From: Halanaerobiales bacterium
Lineage (GTDB): Bacteria; Bacillota; Halanaerobiia; Halanaerobiales; M55B127
Direction of reading: 5' to 3'
NCBI GenBank assembly: GCA_021736945.1
Contig: JAIPEX010000009.1
Span: 1 to 39,524, forward strand
Length of the DNA stretch: 39,524 nucleotides
The notes beneath the pieces were generated by a model. It was not told where the DNA came from. It did no database searches and worked only from the letters and a program-made list of their open reading frames with translations. A program made the translations under genes and the position numbers. How positions within the stretch are numbered: the first letter of the stretch is position 1; each line of letters begins with the position of its first letter. Shown piece after piece: positions 25,752 to 33,968 of this stretch.

Positions 25752-25790
25752 ACGAGAAATTATGCACAATAAACATGCATAATTTCTCGT
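25752..25790 (-). repeat. Perfect 15-bp inverted repeat within the AOR operon
   Basis: ACGAGAAATTATGCA (25752-25766) and TGCATAATTTCTCGT (25776-25790) are exact reverse complements with a nine-base loop. There is no T-tract, so it is not a standard terminator. It sits ten bases after the AOR stop codon and ahead of the 184-residue gene, a position suited to mRNA processing or 3' stabilisation. Confidence 0.75.
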
Positions 25791-25800
25791 TATTAATACT

Positions 25801-27894
25801 TTAAGCCTGGTAAGGTAATAAATTTTTATTAGCTAATTCTCTTTTTACATCCTGCATACCAAGTTCATCTAGGGTTTCAGCAGTCGGAGCACCTGTTTCA
25901 GGATCCCAACCTAACTCTTGATAAAGCATTGTTTTAGCTTTTTCCATATCATCTCTATCCATTTTAATTGTACCAGCATCAAATGGCTCTTTATCAGGGT
26001 CCATATCAAATACCCAATCAACTATTTGATCATGTTCATTACGCATATCTACTGTTCCCATCTGTTTAACTGTCATTGCGCGATGTAGTGTTAAAATTCT
26101 TCTACCCATTTCATCAAGCTCTTTTTCACTTACTTTCATCCCAGTCGCTTGAGAAAAGTATTGGGCTTCTAGAGTAGTATCTCCACGATAATTTCTTTCT
26201 TTCAATGGAGAAGTTACCATTGGGAACATCCAGTTACAAACAGTCATGGAATCATGTAAGACATTCCTCACTAAACTCCATTTTGCAAAACGCGCCTTTG
26301 CACGATTCATTGGAGTATAATTGGCAGGTACATCTATTGCCTCTTCTGAACCCCATGTTTCTGCAGCTATTTCTTTTTGTAATTTAATAGGTAAACCACT
26401 ACCTAAGAAGTTCTGATGAGAGTGGCACATTGGGTCACGGTTAAATATTAAATTGATTAATGAACCTACTTGACCATTTGATTCATTTGCATGGTGCACT
26501 GGATAACCTAATGGTGACCAAAGGCTATTAGTCTGGTCATTCCAGTAATCCTCACCAAAATTCCATCTTTCTGCCAATTGAGCTGCTCCATCACCAAGAT
26601 GGCTAATTTCTCCTTCTTGATATGCAATTCTTCTATATAAATCTACTAAGAACTGAGGATCTCCTTTTTCATATAAATCCCAAGGTATATCATTATATTC
26701 TTCTGCGGGAAGTACTTCTTTTAAAATATCATTATCATATGCATATTTTAAGTCTCTTCCTAACTGACCATAATTAAACCAAAGGCCATAATCATCTGCT
26801 AATTGAGCACCTAATGTTTTATTTAGGAAATTATCTTTTTTGGTTTCATAATTTTGATTTACATAATAATGGTTCCAAAAACCCATACAGGTATTAGATA
26901 CATATCTTGATACTCCATATTTTTCTAGTTCTGGAACCTCAAGACTTGAGTGACATCTAATTGGGCAAGATTGACATCCTCCCATTCTGACTGTATAATC
27001 TTCTGAAATTTCACCAAGGTCTTTAATTGCCTTCATAGTTCTATAGCCAATCTTATTGGTTTCTTCAGGCGGACAAATTCCTGTTTCTACTTCTTCATCA
27101 GCAGCTCCCCAATATAGTCCTTCTTGAGCAGTCCAACGACTAGAAGAATCATGATATTCTGCCCATGGTTGAGGAGTACTTGGTACAACATGCTGGTTAT
27201 TAGCTCCAATAATTGACATTACAAATTCATTAAGTTCTATCCAGTCTTTCTTATCAGCAGCATATTCTACTGATTGAGTTCCAACAATTCCAATTGCTTT
27301 AAGGTTTTTAGAACCCATAATTCCACCATGACCACCAGCTGAATGGTTTCCATTGGTCATGATAGTAGAAAGATTTACCTGGTTTTCACCAGCCTGACCA
27401 ATTGCTGCAACTTGTGCTTCTTTACCCATCATTCCAGCAATATTAGCAGTAGTATCAAAAATTCCTTGCCCCCATAATTTGGAAGCATTTTCTAAACTAA
27501 CATTACCATCTTCAATTCTTAACCATACTGGTCTAGGTGCTTTACCTTCAATTACAATTGCATCATACCCTGCATATTTCATCTCGGGAGAAAAATGTCC
27601 TCCCATATGTGAGTCACCAATTAAATTTTGTGGATTAGCAGGTAATAATGAAGTTATGTTTGTTCTAGCAGTACAGGGAGCTCCAGTACCAGTAAGTGGT
27701 CCCGCGGCGAAAACTATTTTATTTTCTTCATCAAAAGGATCCGTATTTTCTGGTACTTCATCCCACATAATTCTATATCCAATTCCCATTCCACCTATAT
27801 AATCTTTATAATTAGCTGTTTTTTCAGTGGAAATGGAACCAGTTGACAAATTAACTCTTAATATTTCTCCAGCCCAACCTTTGTATTGTGGCAT
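25801..27894 (-). CDS. Tungsten/molybdenum aldehyde:ferredoxin oxidoreductase family catalytic subunit (YdhV-like)
   Basis: The 697-residue enzyme begins GWAGEILRVNLSTGSISTEK, as AOR family proteins do. It has the pterin-binding stretches GPLTGTGAPCTARTN and SAGGHGGIMGSKNLKAIGI. The cubane ligands are C307, C310 and C314 (CQSCPIRC) plus C553 (TVCNW), as in Pyrococcus AOR. Length and pairing with a four-cluster ferredoxin match YdhV/YdhY of E. coli, where YdhV binds a bis-MPT metal cofactor. There is no signal peptide, yet the partner directly upstream has a Tat signal, so export as a complex is likely. The riboswitch upstream favours W or Mo control. The substrate (an aldehyde or acid) is unknown. 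Confidence 0.93.
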   Translation of the reverse strand: MPQYKGWAGEILRVNLSTGSISTEKTANYKDYIGGMGIGYRIMWDEVPENTDPFDEENKIVFAAGPLTGTGAPCTARTNITSLLPANPQNLIGDSHMGGHFSPEMKYAGYDAIVIEGKAPRPVWLRIEDGNVSLENASKLWGQGIFDTTANIAGMMGKEAQVAAIGQAGENQVNLSTIMTNGNHSAGGHGGIMGSKNLKAIGIVGTQSVEYAADKKDWIELNEFVMSIIGANNQHVVPSTPQPWAEYHDSSSRWTAQEGLYWGAADEEVETGICPPEETNKIGYRTMKAIKDLGEISEDYTVRMGGCQSCPIRCHSSLEVPELEKYGVSRYVSNTCMGFWNHYYVNQNYETKKDNFLNKTLGAQLADDYGLWFNYGQLGRDLKYAYDNDILKEVLPAEEYNDIPWDLYEKGDPQFLVDLYRRIAYQEGEISHLGDGAAQLAERWNFGEDYWNDQTNSLWSPLGYPVHHANESNGQVGSLINLIFNRDPMCHSHQNFLGSGLPIKLQKEIAAETWGSEEAIDVPANYTPMNRAKARFAKWSLVRNVLHDSMTVCNWMFPMVTSPLKERNYRGDTTLEAQYFSQATGMKVSEKELDEMGRRILTLHRAMTVKQMGTVDMRNEHDQIVDWVFDMDPDKEPFDAGTIKMDRDDMEKAKTMLYQELGWDPETGAPTAETLDELGMQDVKRELANKNLLPYQA

Positions 27895-27910
27895 ATTTCT
27901 TACCTCCTAG

Positions 27911-28585
27911 TTAATTATTTTCTATAAGTTTTTCACGTTCTATTAATACATGTTCTACATCTTCCCAGGCAATATATCTTATAGCACCTGTTGGACACCC
28001 TGCGGCACAAGATGGTTCACCTTCACAGAGTGTACATTTGGTTGATTTTTCTATTTCAGGGTCAACAGTAGGTATATCATATGGACATGCTACTGCACAT
28101 CTGCCACAGCCCACACAACTGTCTTTATCAATCACTCTAGCTCCAGTCTTTTCATCAACATATATCGCATCCATTGGACATGCGTTAATACATCTTGGAG
28201 ATTCACACTGTCTACATGTTTCACCTACTATTGTGAAATCTCCTAAATGGCCATCACCATTTTGATAATTGATTGTTGGACCCGTTTTTCCGAAGTTGTA
28301 ATTTTGTCCAACCTTAATCCTGGAGATATAAGGATGAGCTTTGCCATCATTAAAAGCAGTACAATTAGTTTCACATCTCCTACATCCTGTACACTTAACA
28401 GGGTCAACTATTACAACCCCGTCAGCTAATTCAAATCCTTGAGCTTCAGCAGAATCGGTAAATAGATTTAATATCGAAAACGATACTGCTGCACCTGCAG
28501 CACCTTCAAAACTCTTTTTTAGAAATTCTCGTCGAGTTGTAGGTTTCTGCATAAAATTTTTGTCTTCTTCATTTTTCTTGGACAT
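27911..28585 (-). CDS. Tat-exported four-cluster ferredoxin, electron partner of the AOR
   Basis: The 224-residue protein has a twin-arginine signal (TTRREFLKKS, residues 16-25), a hydrophobic stretch and likely cleavage after AEA at about 48. The mature part has sixteen cysteines in four [4Fe-4S] motifs: CTGCRRCETNC (65-75), CRQCESPRCINACP, CVGCGRCAVACP and CTLCEGEPSCAAGCP. The layout is that of DmsB/HybA/YdhY-like subunits. It relays electrons between the AOR active site and a membrane or periplasmic acceptor that is not encoded here. It is the first gene of the operon, 16 bases before the AOR gene, and its ribosome-binding site is AAGGAGG. Confidence 0.95.
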   Translation of the reverse strand: MSKKNEEDKNFMQKPTTRREFLKKSFEGAAGAAVSFSILNLFTDSAEAQGFELADGVVIVDPVKCTGCRRCETNCTAFNDGKAHPYISRIKVGQNYNFGKTGPTINYQNGDGHLGDFTIVGETCRQCESPRCINACPMDAIYVDEKTGARVIDKDSCVGCGRCAVACPYDIPTVDPEIEKSTKCTLCEGEPSCAAGCPTGAIRYIAWEDVEHVLIEREKLIENN

Positions 28586-28612
28586 TAATTCATACCTCCT
28601 TATGTTTAAATT

Positions 28613-28649
28613 AAAAAAACACTTTCCTCATAAAGAAAGTGTTTTTTTT
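28613..28649 (-). terminator. Leader terminator (expression platform) of the AOR operon
   Basis: CACTTTC (28620-28626) and GAAAGTG (28635-28641) form a stem extended by seven A and eight T, so a T-tract follows on either strand. It lies between the riboswitch aptamer and the first ribosome-binding site. It would stop transcription before the operon unless an alternative fold forms. A GTGCCA/TGGCGC stem (28693-28688 with 28667-28662) between aptamer and terminator could take part in the switch. Confidence 0.8.
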
Positions 28650-28696
28650 AACGAAAAGGATAGCGCCAGTTTAAATAAAATACTATTGGCACAGAT

Positions 28697-28806
28697 TAAC
28701 GCTACTCCTTTCCACTTCGGGAGGCATCAAAGTTTCCATTGATACCCTAACGGTCTTAATTCCATTAGAAAATTTAAACCGTAGGAAAAAAGACTCGGAG
28801 TATTTA
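28697..28806 (-). promoter_or_regulatory. Moco/Tuco-type riboswitch aptamer
   Basis: On the minus strand the closing stem P1 pairs TACTCC (28802-28797) with GGAGTA (28708-28703). A second long stem pairs CCTACGGT with ACCGTTAGG (28786-28779 with 28753-28745), with a further A/U helix inside. A small hairpin ATCAA/TTGAT follows, then the conserved-looking strand GCCTCCCGAAGTGGAAAGGA. The ACTCCGAG start and CCTCCCG...GGAAAGGAG end agree with the Moco RNA motif as I know it. That class senses molybdenum cofactor or, in some variants, tungsten cofactor. A tungsten-type enzyme operon follows, so the Tuco variant is likely. Confidence 0.8.
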
Positions 28807-28849
28807 TCATTTTTAGTGATATATTTCACTATACTACATTTATATAATT

Positions 28850-28877
28850 ATCATATTTAAAATCCGATTTCAAGCAA
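28850..28877 (-). promoter_or_regulatory. Candidate promoter of the AOR operon
   Basis: Minus-strand TTGCTT (28877-28872) and TATGAT (28855-28850) are 16 bases apart, the second matching five of six of the -10 consensus. Transcription would begin about 40 bases ahead of the aptamer, which suits a riboswitch leader. The -35 match is weak. Apart from this promoter, the aptamer and the two hairpins, 28586-29095 shows nothing else. Confidence 0.4.
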
Positions 28878-29010
28878 TTAGTGAAATTTTTTACTAAGTA
28901 TTTTCGTGAATTTCCTTTTCTTTACTATATGATTAGTGATTATAAGTATTTTTAATAAGAGGTTAATGATCTGTCTATACTTAAAATTATATTTTATAAA
29001 TAACTTTTAA

Positions 29011-29051
29011 AATAAAAAAACCCCTCAGTTCAGAATAACTAAACTGAGGGG
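29011..29051 (-). terminator. Terminator of the EAL-HDOD gene
   Basis: CCCCTCAGTT (29021-29030) and AACTGAGGGG (29042-29051) form a perfect 10-bp stem; seven T follow on the minus strand. It separates this gene from the AOR operon. Confidence 0.9.
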
Positions 29052-29095
29052 ATATGTACAACCTACCTATTTATTATTTTTAATATTTTTTTCTT

Positions 29096-30328
29096 TTATT
29101 CAGAATGTTCCATAAGTAAATTCATAGTTTCATAAGCAAAATCAACCGCTTTTAGATATTTATTATATAATTTTCTCGGCTCTAAATTATAATATTTCTC
29201 TATGACTGAAATTTCTTCCCATTTAGATCTTTCAAAAGCAATTACCAATTCTAATATTTCTCCAAAAAGTCCTTTCTTTTTAGTTAAAGCCTCTTTTATT
29301 TCTTGTTTTACCGAAATTTCATCTAAAATATCTTCTATTGGTCTATTTAAAAAAGCATCCATCATTGAAAACATACCCATTGTAAATAACTCACCACTAT
29401 TTTCTTCTATCTCAAAATCTTCAGCAAGCGATTCGGCAAACTCGGCTCTAGTTAGGGTATTAACAAAAAGAATATCCGGCTTATCATTCCTTAAACCTTC
29501 TGCAAGATATATAAGACTCCATTTCCTTAAACCATTTATCCCTAATAAAGTCGCTGCTTGTTTTATCGAAGAAACGTTATAACCATAATATGCAGCATTA
29601 ATGGTACGCAGTAAGCTAACAGTCATTGACATATCATTTTTAATTATTTTTTCTAATTGATCAAAATCTAAATCTTCTTTATTTAATTCCTTTAAAAAGT
29701 TTAAATAATTTAACTTATAACCAGGCATTTCTCTATTAGCAACTACATCTGGTTTGGTAAAGAATATCCCTTGAAAATAATCATAGCCACAATCTTTAGC
29801 AGATTTAAATTGTTTATGTTCATTTATATTGTTTGCTAAAAATTTAATATTCTTATTATAAGTTTGTTTTATTTTTTCAATAAAATCTTTGTGCTGATCA
29901 TTATTATATTTATCAAAATCAATTTTTATAATATCAGCATATTTAATTATAGATGACTCTATTTTTTCTGGAGTAATATCATTTAATATTATTAGAGCCC
30001 CATCTTTTTTAAGCTTTTCTATAGTTTGAATAGCTTTAGAGACTTCTTTTATATTTTCTGAAATTTCAATTCCCAAATTGTCTTTTGATAATAAATTAGC
30101 TATCTCACTTTTTAAAAGTTCACCAGTGAAATTAATAAAAATCTTTTTCCCGTTAGATAATCTTTTTTGCTCAATAAATTCAACATCATTATTGATTTCT
30201 TCAGCAGTAATACTAATATTTTCTTCCGCAATTTTAGTATCATAAGTTTTTTTAAAAATTATTTCAAAAGCAATAACATTTTGATTGGAATCTAATATTG
30301 GTTGTCTTGCCACAATAGATTCTTGCAT
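29096..30328 (-). CDS. EAL-HDOD signalling protein (YuxH-type)
   Basis: The 410-residue protein has an N-terminal EAL-like domain (about 1-195; VARQPILDSNQNVIAFEIIF) and a C-terminal HDOD domain (about 200-400; ISMTV-like NDMSMTVSLLRTINAAYYGY followed by ATLLGINGLRKWSLI). The EAL motif reads FEII, and the later metal-binding residues are not all evident, so it is probably a c-di-GMP or protein-binding module rather than a hydrolase. YuxH/CdgJ proteins regulate motility or surface behaviour. It stands alone with its own terminator. Confidence 0.9.
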   Translation of the reverse strand: MQESIVARQPILDSNQNVIAFEIIFKKTYDTKIAEENISITAEEINNDVEFIEQKRLSNGKKIFINFTGELLKSEIANLLSKDNLGIEISENIKEVSKAIQTIEKLKKDGALIILNDITPEKIESSIIKYADIIKIDFDKYNNDQHKDFIEKIKQTYNKNIKFLANNINEHKQFKSAKDCGYDYFQGIFFTKPDVVANREMPGYKLNYLNFLKELNKEDLDFDQLEKIIKNDMSMTVSLLRTINAAYYGYNVSSIKQAATLLGINGLRKWSLIYLAEGLRNDKPDILFVNTLTRAEFAESLAEDFEIEENSGELFTMGMFSMMDAFLNRPIEDILDEISVKQEIKEALTKKKGLFGEILELVIAFERSKWEEISVIEKYYNLEPRKLYNKYLKAVDFAYETMNLLMEHSE

Positions 30329-30520
30329 ATTTATCTACCCTCTTATTATTTAGATTATTTTTAAGTATATAAATTCAATGAAAGATTAAAGTTACATTAA
30401 AAATAGTAAACATTTTCTTACTTAATATTTATTATTCAACAAATATTTTATTATTCCTTGCAATTTTTATGAAATTATTAAACATATAGCTAAATTTTAA
30501 GGTTTAAAATTTGGTATTTC

Positions 30521-30568
30521 AATAAAAAAGGTTTCCCTTTAACAATTTCATGGTTAAGGGAAACCTTT
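30521..30568 (-). terminator. Terminator of the DUF302 gene
   Basis: AAAGGTTTCCCTT (30527-30539) pairs with AAGGGAAACCTTT (30556-30568), with an AAC/GTT extension towards the loop. On the minus strand TTTTTATT follows. Confidence 0.88.
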
Positions 30569-30610
30569 AATGATTTTTCTATTATAAAAAACCCACATCA
30601 ATTTATTATC

Positions 30611-31000
30611 CTACATACTTTCAATTACATTTGTAAGTCGGTTAAAAATCTCTTCTCCAACTTTATCAATATCTTTATTATTTGATAATCCAAGGCTTTT
30701 TACTGGGTCTACTGCTGCTACAATAGTATCATCTGAACTATTAACATAAACAATTACATTACAGGGTAGTAATAATCCTAGTTCTTTTTCCATTTCAATT
30801 CCTTGATACGCAAACTTAGGATTACAAGCTCCTAAAATTGTATATTTCTTTAAATCCTTATCTATTTTTTCTTTAAAGATCTTTTTCATATCTAATTCAG
30901 TTAAAACACCAAAACCTTCTTTTTTTAATTCACCTTTTACTTTTTCCAACGCTTTTTCATAACTCATATTAACATTCTTTTTAATACTATAATTACTCAT
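30611..31000 (-). CDS. DUF302 domain protein
   Basis: The 129-residue soluble protein is a DUF302 domain: a helix with SYEKALEKVKGELKKEGFGV, then EKIDKDLKKYTILGACNPKF, and finally LLPCNVIVYVNSSDD. These match the family pattern in which one cysteine follows GA and another sits in LPC. The fold resembles small substrate-binding or sulfur-redox proteins, but its function is not established. It lies 78 bases behind the cyclopropane synthase gene in the same direction and probably shares its transcript. Confidence 0.88.
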   Translation of the reverse strand: MSNYSIKKNVNMSYEKALEKVKGELKKEGFGVLTELDMKKIFKEKIDKDLKKYTILGACNPKFAYQGIEMEKELGLLLPCNVIVYVNSSDDTIVAAVDPVKSLGLSNNKDIDKVGEEIFNRLTNVIESM

Positions 31001-31078
31001 AGGTTTTCCTCCTTAATAATTTCTTTCCTTATTTATCAAACTTATTAATATTGTTACATATCTTTTGAGTAATTAATG

Positions 31079-32278
31079 TTATTCATTATACATATAGTCT
31101 CTAGTCAATGGTAAATCTATATTTTTTCCTTTAGAGAAAAGTATTTGATGGACCGAAGTATCAGCGTAACGGAAAGTAGCTACTACACCTGCTAAAAATA
31201 AACGCCACATCCTAACAAATTTCTCATCAAACATTTCTCTTACTTGATCTGTAACCTCTTCATAATTATCATACCAATGTTCAGCAGTTAATGAATAATG
31301 AAAACCTATATCTTCAGCGTCTAATAAGTGAAATCGATGTTTAGGCAATTCCCAAACTATTTCTCTTAAAGAAGGAATATATCCCCACGGGAATATATAT
31401 TTTTCTAGCCAAGGATTAGAAGGCTGCTCTTCAAGATGAGTAATACTATGCAATAAAGAAAGCCCTCCTTTATTTAACATTTGATCAATTGCTTCAAAAT
31501 ATTCAGGAATATGATCCTTACCTACATGTTCAAACATTCCTACACTAACTATTTTATCAAAACCAATATCTTCCTCAGCTAAATCTCTAAAATCCTGTTT
31601 TCTAATCTCAATCTTATCTTGCAATCCATTATTTTCAACTGCTTTTCGAGCACCTTCTACTTGTTCTTCACTTAGAGTTATACCCAAAACTTCTACATCA
31701 TATTTCTCAACCGCTCTTATAGCTAGATAACCCCAACCACAACCTATATCTAATAACTTTTCACCAGGCTTTAAATTTAATTTTTTTAATATATGATCTA
31801 TTTTCTGAATTTGAGCTTCTTTTAAATCATCATCTTTTGATTTAAAATAAGCACAAGAATATGTCATTGTTTCATCTTGCCACAATTCAAAAAAATCATT
31901 TCCAATATCATAGTGATCCTGAACACCTTTTTCCTGTTCTTCGAAGCTCGCTTCTTGTTGACGTTGCCAAAACTTGTTATATTTATATCCTTTTAATTCT
32001 TCTTTGAAATTTGATAGATTCTGAGCACCAATTTTCATTATTTCCTTTAAGCTTCCTTCTACATCAATATCACCTCTCATATATGCTTCTCCTAATTTTA
32101 ACTGAGGTTTTTTCCTTATTTCATTTAAATTTAATTTTTTATTGAAGCTGATTTTGAAATCAGTCTTCTTATCGGGCTGATCACCAAATTGTTCAGAATC
32201 TCCATCCCAATATGTTACCTCAAAATTGGCTCCTTCAATTCTTTTAAACACCATTTGTAAAAGCTTTTTTTGAATCAT
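31079..32278 (-). CDS. cfa: Cyclopropane-fatty-acyl-phospholipid synthase
   Basis: The 399-residue enzyme has the CFA synthase signatures QDHYDIGNDFFELWQDETMT, YSCAYF and the SAM motif LLDIGCGWGYLAIRA. MFEHVGKDHIPEYF and the C-terminal MWRLFLAGVVATFRY segment complete the set. It adds a methylene group from SAM across cis double bonds of membrane phospholipids, making membranes less permeable to salt, acid or solvents. This fits a stress cluster with the Usp and methyltransferase genes. ATG 32278 follows GAGGAGG. A likely own promoter sits just upstream. Confidence 0.95.
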   Translation of the reverse strand: MIQKKLLQMVFKRIEGANFEVTYWDGDSEQFGDQPDKKTDFKISFNKKLNLNEIRKKPQLKLGEAYMRGDIDVEGSLKEIMKIGAQNLSNFKEELKGYKYNKFWQRQQEASFEEQEKGVQDHYDIGNDFFELWQDETMTYSCAYFKSKDDDLKEAQIQKIDHILKKLNLKPGEKLLDIGCGWGYLAIRAVEKYDVEVLGITLSEEQVEGARKAVENNGLQDKIEIRKQDFRDLAEEDIGFDKIVSVGMFEHVGKDHIPEYFEAIDQMLNKGGLSLLHSITHLEEQPSNPWLEKYIFPWGYIPSLREIVWELPKHRFHLLDAEDIGFHYSLTAEHWYDNYEEVTDQVREMFDEKFVRMWRLFLAGVVATFRYADTSVHQILFSKGKNIDLPLTRDYMYNE

Positions 32279-32312
32279 TTTAAGACCTCCTCATATATTA
32301 TATTTTTATTGA

Positions 32313-32341
32313 ATTATCATTATCCTATTAATATAACACAA
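32313..32341 (-). promoter_or_regulatory. Candidate promoter of cfa
   Basis: Minus-strand TTGTGT (32341-32336) and GATAAT (32318-32313) are separated by 17 bases; the -10 is preceded by TG-like context and matches five of six. It lies 35 bases before the start codon. Confidence 0.45.
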
Positions 32342-32384
32342 GTTTTGTATTTAAAATTTTTATTTATTTATAAATTTGTATTTT

Positions 32385-33023
32385 TTATGGTTTTAAAATA
32401 ATTTCTTTAACTATATCAAATAATAAGTTGTTAACCTCAATTACAGTTAAATTTGCTTTTTCTATATTTTCCATTGTCTCTCTATTAATATTAGCTCCCC
32501 ATGTATAAAGACTAACCCAATTAAATGTATCCATAAACTTACCCAAAGGTTCCTTTTTAGACCGCATGTGTTCAAGCATTATAATTTTACCGTCAGGTTT
32601 GCATACTCTGCGCAGTTCTTTTAGACCTTTAACTGGATCAGGTACCGAACAAAAAACACAACTGGTTACTATAATATCAAAATAATTATCTAAAAAATCT
32701 AAATTTTGAATATCCATTTCTAAAAAGTTAATTTCTTTATTATTATCTTTTGCTTTTTTTCTGGCTTGCTGCAGCATCTTTTTACTAAAATCTATAGCAT
32801 ATATTTCGGTATCATCAGGATAATATTGAATATTTTTCCCAGTACCTACCCCGGCTTCTAAAAGAGTAGCACCTGATTTAGGCAAATTCTTAACTACCTT
32901 TTTCCATAGATTCGCACGCCAATTGCCCATTTTACCTTTTTCCATTAACAGTTCCATAGCATCATATAGCGGGGCTATCCTATCATATCGGTTTTTAATT
33001 TTGTTATTCTCATCTTTTTCCAT
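32385..33023 (-). CDS. Class I SAM methyltransferase (UbiE/phospholipid N-methyltransferase-like)
   Basis: The 212-residue protein shows RYDRIAPLYDAMELLMEKGK at the start, motif I LLEAGVGTGKNIQYY, then VTSCVFCSVPDPVKGLKELR and IIMLEHMRS. This pattern is close to menaquinone/ubiquinone methyltransferases and to PmtA-like phospholipid methyltransferases. Since it lies beside cfa, lipid headgroup modification is attractive but unproven. ATG 33023 follows AGAGGAT with suitable spacing; an upstream frame of 27 residues that reads as hydrophobic and basic has no such signal. Confidence 0.88.
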   Translation of the reverse strand: MEKDENNKIKNRYDRIAPLYDAMELLMEKGKMGNWRANLWKKVVKNLPKSGATLLEAGVGTGKNIQYYPDDTEIYAIDFSKKMLQQARKKAKDNNKEINFLEMDIQNLDFLDNYFDIIVTSCVFCSVPDPVKGLKELRRVCKPDGKIIMLEHMRSKKEPLGKFMDTFNWVSLYTWGANINRETMENIEKANLTVIEVNNLLFDIVKEIILKP

Positions 33024-33208
33024 AATTAATCCTCTTTTCAAATTCTTTTTAATTAAAATTTTTCTTATTTTATATATTACCAGTGAAATAAAAAATTCCT
33101 GCATAAAAAAGAATCTATTATTAAACTAAACAACTGATTAATATGATTTTTTTAGCTACAAAAGGAAATTAATTAAAATTATAAATTTATAATGAATATC
33201 ACTATATA

Positions 33209-33250
33209 TAAAAAAGAGCTGGATTACCAGATAGGCTCTCCAGCTCTTTA
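33209..33250 (-). terminator. Terminator of the second UspA gene
   Basis: AAAGAGCTGGA (33213-33223) and TCCAGCTCTTT (33239-33249) form a perfect 11-bp stem, and TTTATATATA follows on the minus strand after the A/T base of the stem. Confidence 0.82.
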
Positions 33251-33305
33251 ATAATTATTCGGTTTTATTTTTACTATCAAAATATAATTAATATTAAATT
33301 ATAGT

Positions 33306-33767
33306 TTATTTGACCACCAGTACTGAGGTGTCAGCATGTCGAACAACTTTATCACTGATGCTTCCTAAAAGAAATCTTTTAACACCACCATGCCCTTTGT
33401 CAGCAAGAACTATCATATCAACATTATTTTCTTCGGCATAATCACAAATTTCATCTGCCGGATCTCCTAATCGGATAACCCGATTTACATCTATTCCCAA
33501 GCTTTCAAAAATAGAAGATGCCTCATTAACAATTTTTCGGCCTGTTTCCTTGGCTTCTTCTTTTCTTTGATCTCTCAATTCCTGCATAGTTTCAGCAGAC
33601 ATAGTAGAAGAAGCACCATGAGGTACATCATAAACAGAACTTTCTGCTTCATGAAGGATAGTAATAACTGTAATATCAACATTTCGGGATTCAAATAAAT
33701 CCACTACCTTCTTTGCTGCTTCTAAAGATCTTTCAGACCCATCAACAGCTATTAGAATATTATCCAT
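33306..33767 (-). CDS. Universal stress protein UspA family (copy 2)
   Basis: The 153-residue single-domain Usp begins NILIAVDGSERSLEAAKKVV and ends KGHGGVKRFLLGSISDKVVR plus HADTSVLVVK. Its C-terminal third is almost identical to that of the copy at 14470-14922, so the two are paralogs from duplication. ATG 33767 is placed six bases after GGGGGA; GTG 33773 overlaps that site. It has its own terminator. Confidence 0.93.
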   Translation of the reverse strand: MDNILIAVDGSERSLEAAKKVVDLFESRNVDITVITILHEAESSVYDVPHGASSTMSAETMQELRDQRKEEAKETGRKIVNEASSIFESLGIDVNRVIRLGDPADEICDYAEENNVDMIVLADKGHGGVKRFLLGSISDKVVRHADTSVLVVK

Positions 33768-33968
33768 ATTCACTCCCCCCTTTTATTTGTTTAATTCTAT
33801 AAATTCAGGGTTATTACCTTTTTATTATTACCATTATTTAATAAAAACAAAAAGATATACTTAATTGATTTAATGGAAATATTTCTATTTATAATACCTA
33901 TAAGAAACTTTTTTGTACCATTTTTATACTTTTGTTCTGTCCTCCAGACAGATTTTTTAATAAACACC

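Noticed and set aside
25752-25790. The 15-bp repeat as a normal rho-independent terminator
   Set aside because: No T-tract follows on either strand, and the genes on both sides run in the same direction with operon spacing.
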